A DNA stretch of 64,000 nt, from assembly GCA_024234955.1 (NCBI GenBank), contig JACKNK010000002.1, forward strand, positions 744,001-808,000, given 5' to 3'. How positions within the stretch are numbered: position 1 is the stretch's first letter; the number at the start of each line of letters is the position of its first letter. The notes under the pieces were generated by a model, which did not search any database, was not told where the DNA came from, and was given only the letters and a program-made list of their open reading frames with translations. The position numbers were made by a program, and so were the translations under genes. Of the stretch, positions 17,701 through 24,934 are shown piece by piece. Source of the DNA: Gammaproteobacteria bacterium (lineage in GTDB: Bacteria > Pseudomonadota > Gammaproteobacteria > JACKNK01).

Positions 17701-18575
17701 AGCGTCGTGCCCCACAGAACAGCCTTCTTGCCGCCCGCATTCATGGCGATGTTGCCGCCGATGCAGGAGGCGTCCTGCGAGGTCGGGTCCACCGCAAACA
17801 CGCGACCGTTGGCTTCGGCCAGTTCCGAGACCCGTTTGGTGACCACGCCCGCGCCGCAGGCCACCGTCGGCACCACGCCTTCGACCCCGGGTAGCAGACG
17901 GTTGTCGATACTGCCTAGCGATTCGAGTTTCTCGGTGTTGATGACGGCGGAGTGGGCGTGCAATGGCACGGCAGACCCGGTGTAACCGGTGCCACCGCCG
18001 CGCGGGATGATGGTCAGTCCCAGATCGATACAGGCGGCGACGATGTCGATGACTTCGTCTTCGGTATCCGGGGAGAGCACCACGAAGGGGAACTCGACGC
18101 GCCAGTCGGTGGCATCGGTGCAATGTGAGACACGGGCGAGCCCGCCGAAATCGATGTTGTCCTTGCGCGTGACCTTGCGCAGGCGTTTGCGAACCTGATC
18201 CCGCAGTGTCTTGTCGGCGTCGAACTGAGCGGCGAAACGCTCCACGGCATGCACGGCGGCCCGGTGCAGTTCCAGCGCCTGAGTGTTGCCGTTGGCGCGT
18301 GCCTCGATCTGATCGAGGCGATGCGTCATCGCTTCGATCAGTGCCTCGCGACGGTGGCGGTCTTCGAGCAGGTCTTCCTGGAGATACGGGTTGCGAGTGA
18401 CTACCCACATGTCGCCCAGCACCTCAAACAGCATGCGTGCCGAGATGCCGGTCTTGCGCTCCCCGCGCAGTTCCTCCAGCAGCGCCCAGTGCCGGGCACC
18501 CAGGAAGCGGATCACGATCTCGCGATCGGAATACGAGGTGTAGTTATAGGGAATCTCGCGGATGCGTTGCGGCAT
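14742..18575 (-). CDS. Large FAD-linked oxidase / Fe-S oxidoreductase fusion (DUF3683, GlcD-GlcF-like)
   Basis: 1277 residues from the ATG at 18575. A TTG at 18683 would add 36 poorly conserved residues; neither start has a good ribosome-binding site. In order: a DUF3683-type N-terminus (IPYNYTSYSDREIVIRFLG...); a PCMH FAD-binding domain (IPRGGGTGYTGS, ~residue 190); an FAD-oxidase C-terminal domain (HMHAGDGNVHTN and GEHGIGLTK motifs); two [4Fe-4S] motifs (CLRCGKCKPVC ~812, CTVCHKCFNPC ~875); and two CCG domains (CCGYPQTAGG ~1060, CCGESGTLG ~1180). So GlcD-, ferredoxin- and GlcF-like parts are joined in one chain. Such proteins oxidise 2-hydroxyacids (D-lactate or glycolate type), probably at the inner face of the membrane. 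The substrate is not known. Confidence 0.88.
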   Translation of the reverse strand: MPQRIREIPYNYTSYSDREIVIRFLGARHWALLEELRGERKTGISARMLFEVLGDMWVVTRNPYLQEDLLEDRHRREALIEAMTHRLDQIEARANGNTQALELHRAAVHAVERFAAQFDADKTLRDQVRKRLRKVTRKDNIDFGGLARVSHCTDATDWRVEFPFVVLSPDTEDEVIDIVAACIDLGLTIIPRGGGTGYTGSAVPLHAHSAVINTEKLESLGSIDNRLLPGVEGVVPTVACGAGVVTKRVSELAEANGRVFAVDPTSQDASCIGGNIAMNAGGKKAVLWGTTLDNLVSWRMVTPNAEWLEVERYHHNLGKIHDQEEVTFRLTRYQRDGKTAIGEPQWLRMPGSTFRKAGLGKDVTDKFLAGLPGIQKEGCDGIITSARFVLHRMPKHIRTVCLEFFGTDLSRAVPAIIEVKDFLDSLGDVALAGLEHLDERYVKAVRYATKAPGRGRPKMVLIADIASDEETKVASATSEVVRLANARDGEGFIATSPEARRRFWLDRARTAAISAHTNAFKINEDVVIPLDRLGDYSTGIERINIEQSIANKLEVIEAYCQHLAGPLSELRHHDDYEDSDENQAILRAKLDHANDLLDRVRKRWSGALLHLDEPAAEHEELFLDTELARVGKADRVVDLLLRRDIRISYRSELKEPLRQIFRGVELEPLREKLRDIHAGIYTRRLFVALHMHAGDGNVHTNIPVHSSDYAMLREADRVVDRIMELATELGGVISGEHGIGLTKFQYLEPDKLAAFVQYKQQVDPEGRFNKGKLMPGSGLDDAYTPSLALVEQEALILEESELGALNDDIKHCLRCGKCKPVCMTHIPRANLYYSPRNKILATGLITEAFLYEEQTRRGISVRHFDDMNDIGDHCTVCHKCFNPCPVNIDFGDVSIRMRKILKDRGQKKFNAGSWAAMQFLNVTDPTVIKGMRLGMAQMGFASINVAHSLAHKFGLLGKADRIPDATTGATPIREQIIHLVRKPMRANVPSKTMRALLGVEDKTQIAILRDPRKVDEHSDAVFYFPGCGSERLFSQIGIATLAMLYETGAQTVLPPGYLCCGYPQTAGGDQAKGQQISTENRVLFHRVANTLNYLDIKTVLVSCGTCMDQLLKYEFERIFPGCRLLDIHEYLMEKGVSLDAVDGVKYLYHDPCHTPMKQYAPLKVAQNLLNAEVALSDRCCGESGTLGTARPDIAAQLRFRKQEELEKGKEALGGGGTQVKLMTSCPACQQGLSRYTDDTGLEPDYIVVELAKNKLGDDWLQTFVDHANAGGIERVLL

Positions 18576-18706
18576 GTCGGGTTTCGGTTCGCTGAACGAA
18601 GGGCGCAAGTATGACGTATCGCCGGAACGCTGTGTTCCCGGCTGGGCGTTCCGGATGTCTGGATATAAGAATTTACTGTCCAATAGAAAAAATATCTATA
18701 TAAGTA

Positions 18707-18736
18707 TTGACTAATTAAGTAATCACTTATAAAGTG
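18707..18736 (+). promoter_or_regulatory. Promoter with overlapping palindromes upstream of the sulfur-globule-like gene
   Basis: A good -35 (TTGACT, 18707-18712) is followed by TATAAA (18728-18733, 15-bp spacing) or TAAAGT (18730-18735, 17-bp). Two palindromes overlap the -10: TAAGT-AATC-ACTTA (18716-18729) and CACTT-ATA-AAGTG (18724-18736). A regulator or simple AT-rich strength could explain them. The stretch is strikingly AT-rich for this genome. Confidence 0.55.
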
Positions 18737-18792
18737 CGCCCCACGTCGCCACTGACGAAAACTTCCTAACCCTTTGAAACAGGTAATTCACC

Positions 18793-19290
18793 ATGATCAA
18801 GAAAATCGCTCTCGCTTCCGTTCTGTCCATCGTCGCGGGTTCTGCCAGCGCGTGGGACATGCCTTTCTTCGGCAACGGCTACAACAACGGCATGGGCAAC
18901 GGCAACGGCAACGGTGAAGGTTCGATGGACATGAGCTTCTCCATGAAGACCAGCGCCAAGGCCAACACCGACGTTGCGGCGAACGGCTACAACACCGTCT
19001 ACGGCCAGAACGGCTACGCCCCGTACGCCTACAACAACCACAACGGTTTCGGCACCGGCAACGGCGCGGGCAACGGCACCGGTGAAGGCGACTTCGACGG
19101 TTCCTTCAGCTTCTCCATGAAGAGCTCCGCGAAGGCCAACACCAACGTCGCCGGCAACGGTTACGGCTATGGCTACGGCCACCAGGCTCCGTACTACGGC
19201 TATGCCCCGTACGGTTATGCCCCGGTCGCCCCGGTCGCCCCGGTCGCCCCGGTTGCTCCGGTTGCCCCGCAGGTTGAAGAAGCCAAGTAA
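18793..19290 (+). CDS. Secreted Gly/Asn/Tyr-rich protein, sulfur-globule-envelope-like
   Basis: 165 residues. A clear Sec signal peptide (MIKKIALASVLSIVAGSASA, cleavage before WDMPFF) is followed by low-complexity sequence. Two internal repeats each combine a Gly-Asn run (GNGNGNGEG / GNGAGNGTGEG), a conserved core (MSFSMKTSAKANT / FSFSMKSSAKANT) and a Tyr/Gly stretch. The C-terminal tail is five Pro-Val-Ala repeats encoded by 9-bp tandem repeats (about 19225-19270). Sulfur-globule proteins (Sgp) of purple and other sulfur bacteria are small, secreted, Gly/Asn/Tyr-rich repeat proteins that coat periplasmic sulfur globules; this fits in size, signal and composition. The assignment rests on resemblance, so another structural surface protein is possible. 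A strong promoter and terminator suggest high monocistronic expression. Confidence 0.6.
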   Translation: MIKKIALASVLSIVAGSASAWDMPFFGNGYNNGMGNGNGNGEGSMDMSFSMKTSAKANTDVAANGYNTVYGQNGYAPYAYNNHNGFGTGNGAGNGTGEGDFDGSFSFSMKSSAKANTNVAGNGYGYGYGHQAPYYGYAPYGYAPVAPVAPVAPVAPVAPQVEEAK

Positions 19291-19346
19291 GTCGGATGGG
19301 GCGCAAGTCCCGATGACTGGACACGGGTCTCCCGTGTCGTAATGAG

Positions 19347-19371
19347 AAAGGGCGCCCATCGGGCGCCCTTT
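19347..19371 (+). terminator. Terminator after the sulfur-globule-like gene
   Basis: Perfect stem AAAGGGCGCCC (19347-19357) / GGGCGCCCTTT (19361-19371) with a 3-nt loop and a following T-rich stretch. A second small hairpin, ACACGGG tct CCCGTGT (19321-19337), precedes it and may protect the mRNA 3' end. Confidence 0.9.
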
Positions 19372-19418
19372 TTCTTTGGTTCATCACACTTTAGCGGGGC
19401 GACAAAGCGAGGTAGCAA

Positions 19419-19489
19419 GGTAGGGCGGAACCCGAAGGGCTTCCGCCGCCGGGGGGATATGGCGGAAGCCCTTCGGGTTCCGCCCTACC
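19419..19489. repeat. Perfect 29-bp inverted repeat (REP-like intergenic palindrome)
   Basis: The arms 19419-19447 (beginning GGTAGGGCGGAACCCGAAGG) and 19461-19489 are exact reverse complements around a 13-nt loop. There is no T-run, so it is not a standard terminator. It belongs to a different repeat type from the RAYT-linked REPs. It sits in the convergent gap between the sulfur-globule-like gene and leuC. Confidence 0.9.
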
Positions 19490-19554
19490 TCGCGATCCGC
19501 CGGGGGTGGAAACGGAAGCGCCGGAGACGGGTTCGCCACAGCCGTGGACACCAT

Positions 19555-19648
19555 CGCCGCCGCCTTCGATGGCCACGATCAGGCCCGGCTCGTCCGGGGT
19601 CGTCCGATCCCGGACATCAAATCCGTTCCCGCCAATCCGCGAAGAACC
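19555..19648 (-). repeat. Dispersed repeat R2, copy 1, downstream of leuC
   Basis: This ~94-bp stretch is the reverse complement of the last 84 bases of the window (63917-64000). It is almost identical except for a 10-bp tandem duplication (TCGTCCGGGG) in this copy. It lies 51 bp after the leuC stop. The other copy lies ~54 bp after a small gene, in the same orientation relative to that gene. No coding function is visible. Confidence 0.8.
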
Positions 19649-19699
19649 TTCTCTTTGTGGGGTAGGCGAATGCCCTTGCCCGGACGGAATGTGTCGAAC

Positions 19700-21103
19700 T
19701 CAATGCTCGCGAATATCGACGAAGTGTCCGGCGATGGCGGCAGCGGCGGCCATCGCCGGGCTGACCAGATGGGTGCGACCGCCCTGGCCCTGACGGCCTT
19801 CGAAGTTGCGATTGGAGGTCGAGGCGCAGTGTTCGCCCGGCTCGAGTCGGTCGGCATTCATCGCAAGACACATGGAACAGCCGGGTTCACGCCATTCGAA
19901 ACCGGCGGCGATGAAAATTTTGTCCAGGCCTTCATGTTCGGCTTGCGCCTTCACCAGTCCGGATCCGGGCACGACCATCGCCTGCTTGACGCTGGCGGCA
20001 ACCTTGCCGCCCTTGATCGCGGCGGCAGCGGCGCGCAGGTCCTCGATGCGCGAGTTGGTGCATGAGCCGATGAAGACGCGGTCAACCGGTATGTCGCTGA
20101 TCTTCTGCCCGGCTTTGAGTCCCATGTATTGCAGGGCGCGGCGCATGCCGTTTGCCTTGACCGGGTCGGCGACGGTGTCCGGGTCCGGGATGTTGCTGTT
20201 GATGGGTAGAACCATTTCCGGCGAGGTGCCCCAGGTAACCTGAGGCTGAATCGTGGCGGCATCGATGTGGACGACGCGGTCGAATTTGGCGTCGTCATCC
20301 GAATGCAGGTCGAACCAGGCGGCAACCGCCTGATCCCATTGCTCGCCCTTGGGGGTGTAAGGGCGGCCATAGAGGTATTCAACCGTGGTTTCATCGACCG
20401 CGATGACACCGGCGCGTGCGCCGGCTTCGATGGTCATGTTGCACACCGTCATGCGGCCTTCCATGGACAGGGCACGGATGGCGTCGCCGCCAAATTCGAT
20501 GGCGTAACCGGTGCCGCCGGCCGTGCCGATTTCACCGATGATGGCGAGCACGATGTCCTTGGCGGTGACGCCTGGACCGACTTTTCCATCGACGCTGACC
20601 AACATGTTCCGGGATTTCTTCTGCAGCAGGGTCTGGGTGGCGAGGACGTGTTCGACTTCCGACGTGCCGATGCCGAAGGCGAGGGCGCCAAGTGCCCCGT
20701 GCGTGGAGGTGTGCGAGTCGCCGCAGACGGTAATCATGCCCGGCAGGATTGCACCCTGTTCAGGGCCGACCACATGCACAATGCCCTGGCGTTGGTCGCC
20801 CATGTGGAACTCGGTGATGCCGAATTCGCGGGTGTTCCGGCCCAGGGTTTCCACCTGGGTTCGGGACACCGGATCGGCGATGCCGGCGGCGCGGTTTTCG
20901 GTCGGGACGTTGTGATCGGGCGTGGCCAGAGCCGCCTGCGGTCGCCATGCCTTGCGACCGGCAAGGCGCAGCCCTTCAAAGGCCTGCGGCGAGGTTACTT
21001 CGTGAACGAGGTGGCGGTCGATATAGAGCAATGCGGTGCCGTCATCGTCGATGCGGACGACATGCTGATCCCATATCTTGTCGTAGAGTGTTCTTGCGGC
21101 CAT
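19700..21103 (-). CDS. leuC: 3-isopropylmalate dehydratase large subunit
   Basis: 467 residues from the ATG at 21103 (MAARTLYDKIWDQHVV), matching the usual ~466 of LeuC; the longer open frame upstream is not conserved. The three [4Fe-4S]-cluster cysteines are present: C348 in FIGSCTNSRIEDL, and C409 and C412 in CSMC. With LeuD it isomerises 2- to 3-isopropylmalate in leucine synthesis. LeuD and LeuB, usually directly downstream, are absent here: after the stop come only repeats and the convergent sulfur-globule-like gene. A partner must be encoded elsewhere for this enzyme to work. Confidence 0.95.
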   Translation of the reverse strand: MAARTLYDKIWDQHVVRIDDDGTALLYIDRHLVHEVTSPQAFEGLRLAGRKAWRPQAALATPDHNVPTENRAAGIADPVSRTQVETLGRNTREFGITEFHMGDQRQGIVHVVGPEQGAILPGMITVCGDSHTSTHGALGALAFGIGTSEVEHVLATQTLLQKKSRNMLVSVDGKVGPGVTAKDIVLAIIGEIGTAGGTGYAIEFGGDAIRALSMEGRMTVCNMTIEAGARAGVIAVDETTVEYLYGRPYTPKGEQWDQAVAAWFDLHSDDDAKFDRVVHIDAATIQPQVTWGTSPEMVLPINSNIPDPDTVADPVKANGMRRALQYMGLKAGQKISDIPVDRVFIGSCTNSRIEDLRAAAAAIKGGKVAASVKQAMVVPGSGLVKAQAEHEGLDKIFIAAGFEWREPGCSMCLAMNADRLEPGEHCASTSNRNFEGRQGQGGRTHLVSPAMAAAAAIAGHFVDIREH

Positions 21104-21486
21104 GGTGCTTCGAGCTGATCGTTGTTCGCTAGGGCCGGGAAGTATAACGAAATGCGGGTTGACGCTACGATGCATCGGGCTTGGAACCGGGCATGAATGA
21201 GCGACCGATCCCGCCGAAGCATCCGATACGAGTTCTGCCATTACCCGAGGACGGTTGTGGCTTGGGTTGTCGCTTGGGTTGTTGTGGGCCGTGCTCGCCG
21301 TGGTGGCGGTGACCCTGACTGTGCTCGAAGGTCAGGTGGCTTCACGATCAGCGCGATCGCAATCCTGACGACCTATGGGGTTCATGCGCGTCGCGGTCAC
21401 GGTGGCCCCCGCCCTGCAAAGCAAACGTCTTCCCAACACGCTGGTAAGATTCCGTTCGTGATTTGAAACAAGGACCCGCTAATACC
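21104..21486. other. Intergenic region between leuC and galU, possibly with a decayed small gene
   Basis: Both flanking genes are transcribed outward from here. An ATG at 21193 opens a 39-codon frame with a Cys/Gly-rich end (GCGLGCRLGCCGPC). The overlapping next frame, without a start, reads a plausible membrane helix (LWLGLSLGLLWAVLAVVAV). This could be the remnant of a small frameshifted membrane-protein gene. TAAGAT at 21445-21450 could be a -10 for galU. Confidence 0.35.
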
Positions 21487-22317
21487 ATGACTGTGCGTAA
21501 ATGCCTTTTCCCCGCCGCTGGCTATGGCACTCGTTTTCTGCCGGCCACCAAGGCCATGCCTAAAGAAATGTTGCCGATCGTCAATACGCCGTTGATCCAG
21601 TATGGCGTCGAGGAGGCGCGCGCTGCCGGAATGGTCAACATCGGCATGGTGACCGGGCGAGGAAAGCGCGCCTTGGCGGACCACTTCGACATCAGTTATG
21701 AACTGGAACACCAGATCAAGGGGTCGGACAAGGAGGGCATGTTGTCCGGCATCCGTAAACTGATGGAAGAATGCGTATTCTCCTTCACTCGCCAGACCGA
21801 GATGAAAGGGCTGGGGCACGCCATCCTCACCGGCGAGACTCTGATCGGAAATGAGCCCTTTGGTGTGCTGCTGGCCGATGATCTGTGCGTTGGTGACAAG
21901 CATGACGTGATGACCCAGCTGGTCCATGTCTATGAACGCTTCGGGTGCAGTGTGGTTGCGGTCGAAGAAGTCCCGATGGACGAGGTCCACAAGTACGGTG
22001 TGATCGTCGCCGATGAGATCGAACCAGGATTGTTTGAAGTGCGCGATATGGTCGAAAAGCCCCCGCGCGGTGAGGCGCCGTCCAACATGGCGATCATCGG
22101 GCGCTATGTGTTGACGCCAGACATCTTCGACATCATTCGTGAAACCCCGCCGGGTAAGAACGGGGAGATACAGATCACCGATGCATTGAAGGAACAGGCT
22201 CGTCGCGGGCGTGTTCTCGCATTACGTTTTTCCGGTCGTCGTTTCGACTGCGGCAGTGTGGATGGCTTCGTTGAGGCAACCAACTATTTCTACGAACGTA
22301 TGCGTAAAAAAGGTTAA
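21487..22317 (+). CDS. galU: UTP-glucose-1-phosphate uridylyltransferase
   Basis: 276 residues from the ATG at 21487 (MTVRKCLFPAAGYGTRFLP). The nucleotide-binding motif AAGYGTRFLPATKAMPKEMLP, the VEEA and GLGHAI segments, and PPRGEAPSN are all typical of bacterial GalU. It makes UDP-glucose from glucose-1-phosphate and UTP, feeding glucans, LPS and surface polymers. glgP at 26 kb releases glucose-1-phosphate, so the two could form a route from glycogen to UDP-glucose, although they are separate transcription units. The GT2 glucan synthase at the left edge would use the product. Confidence 0.95.
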   Translation: MTVRKCLFPAAGYGTRFLPATKAMPKEMLPIVNTPLIQYGVEEARAAGMVNIGMVTGRGKRALADHFDISYELEHQIKGSDKEGMLSGIRKLMEECVFSFTRQTEMKGLGHAILTGETLIGNEPFGVLLADDLCVGDKHDVMTQLVHVYERFGCSVVAVEEVPMDEVHKYGVIVADEIEPGLFEVRDMVEKPPRGEAPSNMAIIGRYVLTPDIFDIIRETPPGKNGEIQITDALKEQARRGRVLALRFSGRRFDCGSVDGFVEATNYFYERMRKKG

Positions 22318-22395
22318 GCCTTGGTTCAATGTGTGGACAGTAAGCCTGCAGGATGACCATGAGCCGGGCCGCAGGCATGGGGTGCAGAGAGGACG

Positions 22396-23271
22396 ATGAC
22401 AGTGGATGTGAATACGGGTTTGTTTGGCCAGGGACTACGCCGCATGGGCAAAGTTGCCGCAACGCTGATTGTTCTGACATGGGCAGGGGTATCACCGGTC
22501 CATGCCGATGAACCGGTGGTGGAGTTGGATCTCGCGATTCAGCCCGTGTTGTCGGCAAATGCCACCCATGACCGCTACTTGCCGTTGGCCCGCTATTTGA
22601 GCGAAATCACCGGGTATCGGATCAATCTGGTGACCTCGCCGAATTTTGTGGCCTATTGGCAAGGGATGCTGCGCAGCGACCGGGCTCCGGATCTTGCATT
22701 GGACGCCAGCCATTTCACCGGCTACCGCGCCAAATATATGGGTTACAAGATTCTGGCCCGCATCCCGGACAAGGTGAGTTACAGCCTGGTGACCCGCGAT
22801 GACGATCTGGTGATGGACCCCAATGAGATCATTGCGGAGCCGATTGCCAGTTTCAGTTCGCCGGGTATGGGCGCGGTGTTGCTTGACCGGATGTTTCCGA
22901 GCGTATTTCGCAAACCGGTAGTGGTGGAAATGCCGGGGACTGAAGATGCGATACGCGCCTTGCGGGAGGAGCGAGTCCGAGCCGCATTCATACCATCCCG
23001 CCTGGTCGGTTCCTTTCCAGGGTTGTTCGTGGTCGCCACGACCGAGCAACATGAAGCGCCGGCCTTGTCTGCGGCGCCCAGTGTGTCGATCGAGGCCAGG
23101 CGTCGATTGGCGGAGACACTTCTGAATATGCAGCACACCGAGGCGGGACGTCTGGCGCTCGAGCAAAGTGCAATCGAGCGATTTGATACGCCGACGGAAG
23201 ATGCCTATCTGGATGACGCAAAATTGCTGACTGCGTATTGGCCGATGGGTCCGCATCGACAGATGCAGTGA
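22396..23271 (+). CDS. PhnD-like periplasmic substrate-binding protein
   Basis: 291 residues. A signal peptide with the hydrophobic stretch VAATLIVLTWAGVSPVHA ends near residue 37. The mature protein has the PhnD/SsuA-type binding fold: ATHDRYLPLARYLSEITGYRINLV near the start, SFSSPGMGAVLLDRMFP in the hinge region, and GTEDAIRALREERVRAAFIPSRL. Family members bind phosphonates or other anions for ABC importers or act as sensor modules. No permease or ATPase is adjacent, so it is an orphan. A GAGAGGACG ribosome-binding site supports the ATG. It lies between galU and mtaB on the same strand, 15 bp before the latter. Confidence 0.75.
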   Translation: MTVDVNTGLFGQGLRRMGKVAATLIVLTWAGVSPVHADEPVVELDLAIQPVLSANATHDRYLPLARYLSEITGYRINLVTSPNFVAYWQGMLRSDRAPDLALDASHFTGYRAKYMGYKILARIPDKVSYSLVTRDDDLVMDPNEIIAEPIASFSSPGMGAVLLDRMFPSVFRKPVVVEMPGTEDAIRALREERVRAAFIPSRLVGSFPGLFVVATTEQHEAPALSAAPSVSIEARRRLAETLLNMQHTEAGRLALEQSAIERFDTPTEDAYLDDAKLLTAYWPMGPHRQMQ

Positions 23272-23286
23272 GCGTCACCAGGCGTC

Positions 23287-24582
23287 ATGTCCAGCGTTTA
23301 TCTGCAGACCCTTGGCTGTCGTCTTAACGAGGCGGAACTGGAGCAGTGGTCGGTCGGTTTTCGTGAGCGAGGTTTTGGAATCACCAACAAGGCCAACGAT
23401 GCCGATCTTGTGGTGCTCAACACCTGCGCGGTGACCGCCGAGGCCGTGCGCAAATCGCGCCAGCTCATTCAACGCCTGCACCGCGCCAACCCGCAGGCGC
23501 GATTGGTCGTCAGCGGTTGCCATGCCGCCCTGTCCGCGTCCGAGGTGGCGGAAACCCTTGGCGTGGACCTGGTGGTCGGCAATCAGGACAAGGATCGATT
23601 GGTCGAAATCACGGTCGATCGCTTGGCACTACCTACCATGCCGACGCTTGCGACTGAGCCGGGTGAAACCAGCTTGTTTGCCCGGGGCCGGCAGCGGGCT
23701 TTTGTCAAGGTTCAGGACGGGTGTCGGTATCAGTGCACGTATTGCATTGTGACCCGTGCCCGGGGCGACGAGCGGAGCCGCCCAATCGCGCAGATTGTCG
23801 ATGAGATCAATCGATTTCATGCGCAAGGCGTCCACGAAGTCGTGATCACCGGTGTGCAGTTAGGCGGTTATGGGCGCGGGATCGGCGCGAGTCTTCCTGG
23901 TCTCGTCGATGCGGTACTCGCCGAGACGGACATTGAACGCATTCGGCTGGGTTCGGTGGAGCCTTGGGTTCTGGATGAAGATTTGCCTTCCCGCTTTGGC
24001 AATCCCCGGCTCATGCCGCACCTGCATCTGCCTTTGCAGAGTGGGGCGGACAGCGTGTTGAGACGCATGGCGCGCAGGACACGGGTGGCGGCGTTTGCTA
24101 CCCAGGTCGAAGCATTGCGGAGTGCCTGGCCGGATTTCAACGTGACCACCGACATTATCGTTGGGTTCCCCGGCGAGACCGAACAGGAATGGGCGCAGAC
24201 GATGGCCTGGGTCGAGCGCATCGGTTTTGGACATATCCATGTCTTCAGCTACTCGGACCGTGCCGGGACCAAGGCGTCGGCGTTACCGGAAAAAGTGCCG
24301 GCTCAGACTCGAAAGCAGCGAAGCCAGCGGCTTTTGTCGTTAGCGGCTGACCTCAAGGCGGCTGCGCAAATCAGGCAGATTGGAAGAACCGTACCCGTAC
24401 TCTGCGAGGGTGCCAGAACCGAGATGCCGGGTGGCGGCACACGCTGGTTTGGCTACACCCCCGGGTTTCATCGCGTTGCCATTGATGTGCCGCACCATGA
24501 CGTGATGGAAAACCAAATCGTTGATGTGCGGCTCGATGCGGTCGATCGTGACGCCGGTCTGCTCGTCGCTACGCCTTGTTGA
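23287..24582 (+). CDS. mtaB: tRNA t6A37 C2-methylthiotransferase
   Basis: 431 residues with the full methylthiotransferase layout. There is an N-terminal UPF0004 domain with three cluster cysteines (TLGCRLN, NTCAVT, SGCHA) and a radical-SAM domain with C146-x3-C150-x2-C153 (DGCRYQCTYC). MtaB adds a methylthio group to t6A37 of ANN-decoding tRNAs. The sequence YLQTLGCRLNEAE fits MtaB better than MiaB (TFGCQMN) or RimO. The preceding binding-protein gene is 15 bp away, so both may share a transcript. A hairpin terminator follows, shared with the convergent rpmA. Confidence 0.9.
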   Translation: MSSVYLQTLGCRLNEAELEQWSVGFRERGFGITNKANDADLVVLNTCAVTAEAVRKSRQLIQRLHRANPQARLVVSGCHAALSASEVAETLGVDLVVGNQDKDRLVEITVDRLALPTMPTLATEPGETSLFARGRQRAFVKVQDGCRYQCTYCIVTRARGDERSRPIAQIVDEINRFHAQGVHEVVITGVQLGGYGRGIGASLPGLVDAVLAETDIERIRLGSVEPWVLDEDLPSRFGNPRLMPHLHLPLQSGADSVLRRMARRTRVAAFATQVEALRSAWPDFNVTTDIIVGFPGETEQEWAQTMAWVERIGFGHIHVFSYSDRAGTKASALPEKVPAQTRKQRSQRLLSLAADLKAAAQIRQIGRTVPVLCEGARTEMPGGGTRWFGYTPGFHRVAIDVPHHDVMENQIVDVRLDAVDRDAGLLVATPC

Positions 24583-24609
24583 GGATGACGGTCGGCCAGG
24601 AAAACAAAA

Positions 24610-24632
24610 AAGCCCCGACCGGGTCGGGGCTT
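24610..24632. terminator. Bidirectional terminator between mtaB and rpmA
   Basis: Stem AAGCCCCGAC (24610-24619) / GTCGGGGCTT (24623-24632) with a 3-nt loop. It is preceded by an A-run and followed by TTCCTTT, so it can serve both convergent genes. Confidence 0.88.
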
Positions 24633-24660
24633 CCTTTCGTAGCGCAGTTGTCAGGACCGT

Positions 24661-24918
24661 TCAGTCGGTGACGACGCTCACAAAGGTGCGATTCAGCGGG
24701 CCCTTGGTTTCAAACTTGACCGTGCCGGTCGCGGTCGCGAACAGCGTGTGGTCGCGGCCCAGGCCGACGTTGACGCCCGCATGGAAACGGGTGCCGCGCT
24801 GGCGAACCAGAATGTTGCCGGCGAGGACCGCCTGACCGCCGAAGCGCTTCACGCCCAGGCGTTTGGATTCTGAATCGCGACCGTTGCGGGTGGAACCGCC
24901 TGCTTTTTTGTGTGCCAT
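24661..24918 (-). CDS. rpmA: 50S ribosomal protein L27
   Basis: 85 residues. The N-terminus MAHKKAGGSTRNGRDSESKR reaches the peptidyl-transferase centre in L27, and GVKRFGGQAVLAGNILVRQR is the family core. It follows rplU by 16 bp in the standard rplU-rpmA operon. The usual downstream gtpase gene obgE is not here: the operon ends in the terminator shared with mtaB. Confidence 0.98.
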   Translation of the reverse strand: MAHKKAGGSTRNGRDSESKRLGVKRFGGQAVLAGNILVRQRGTRFHAGVNVGLGRDHTLFATATGTVKFETKGPLNRTFVSVVTD

Positions 24919-24934
24919 GAGTGATTACTCCCGC

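Noticed and set aside
16722..17894. 390-codon frame opposite the large FAD oxidoreductase
   Set aside because: Shadow of a gene with complete FAD and Fe-S motifs.
18766..19359. Collagen-like minus-strand frame (GDRGDRG and Val/Ala repeats)
   Set aside because: It is the antisense of the repeats in the sulfur-globule-like gene, which has a signal peptide, promoter and terminator on the plus strand.
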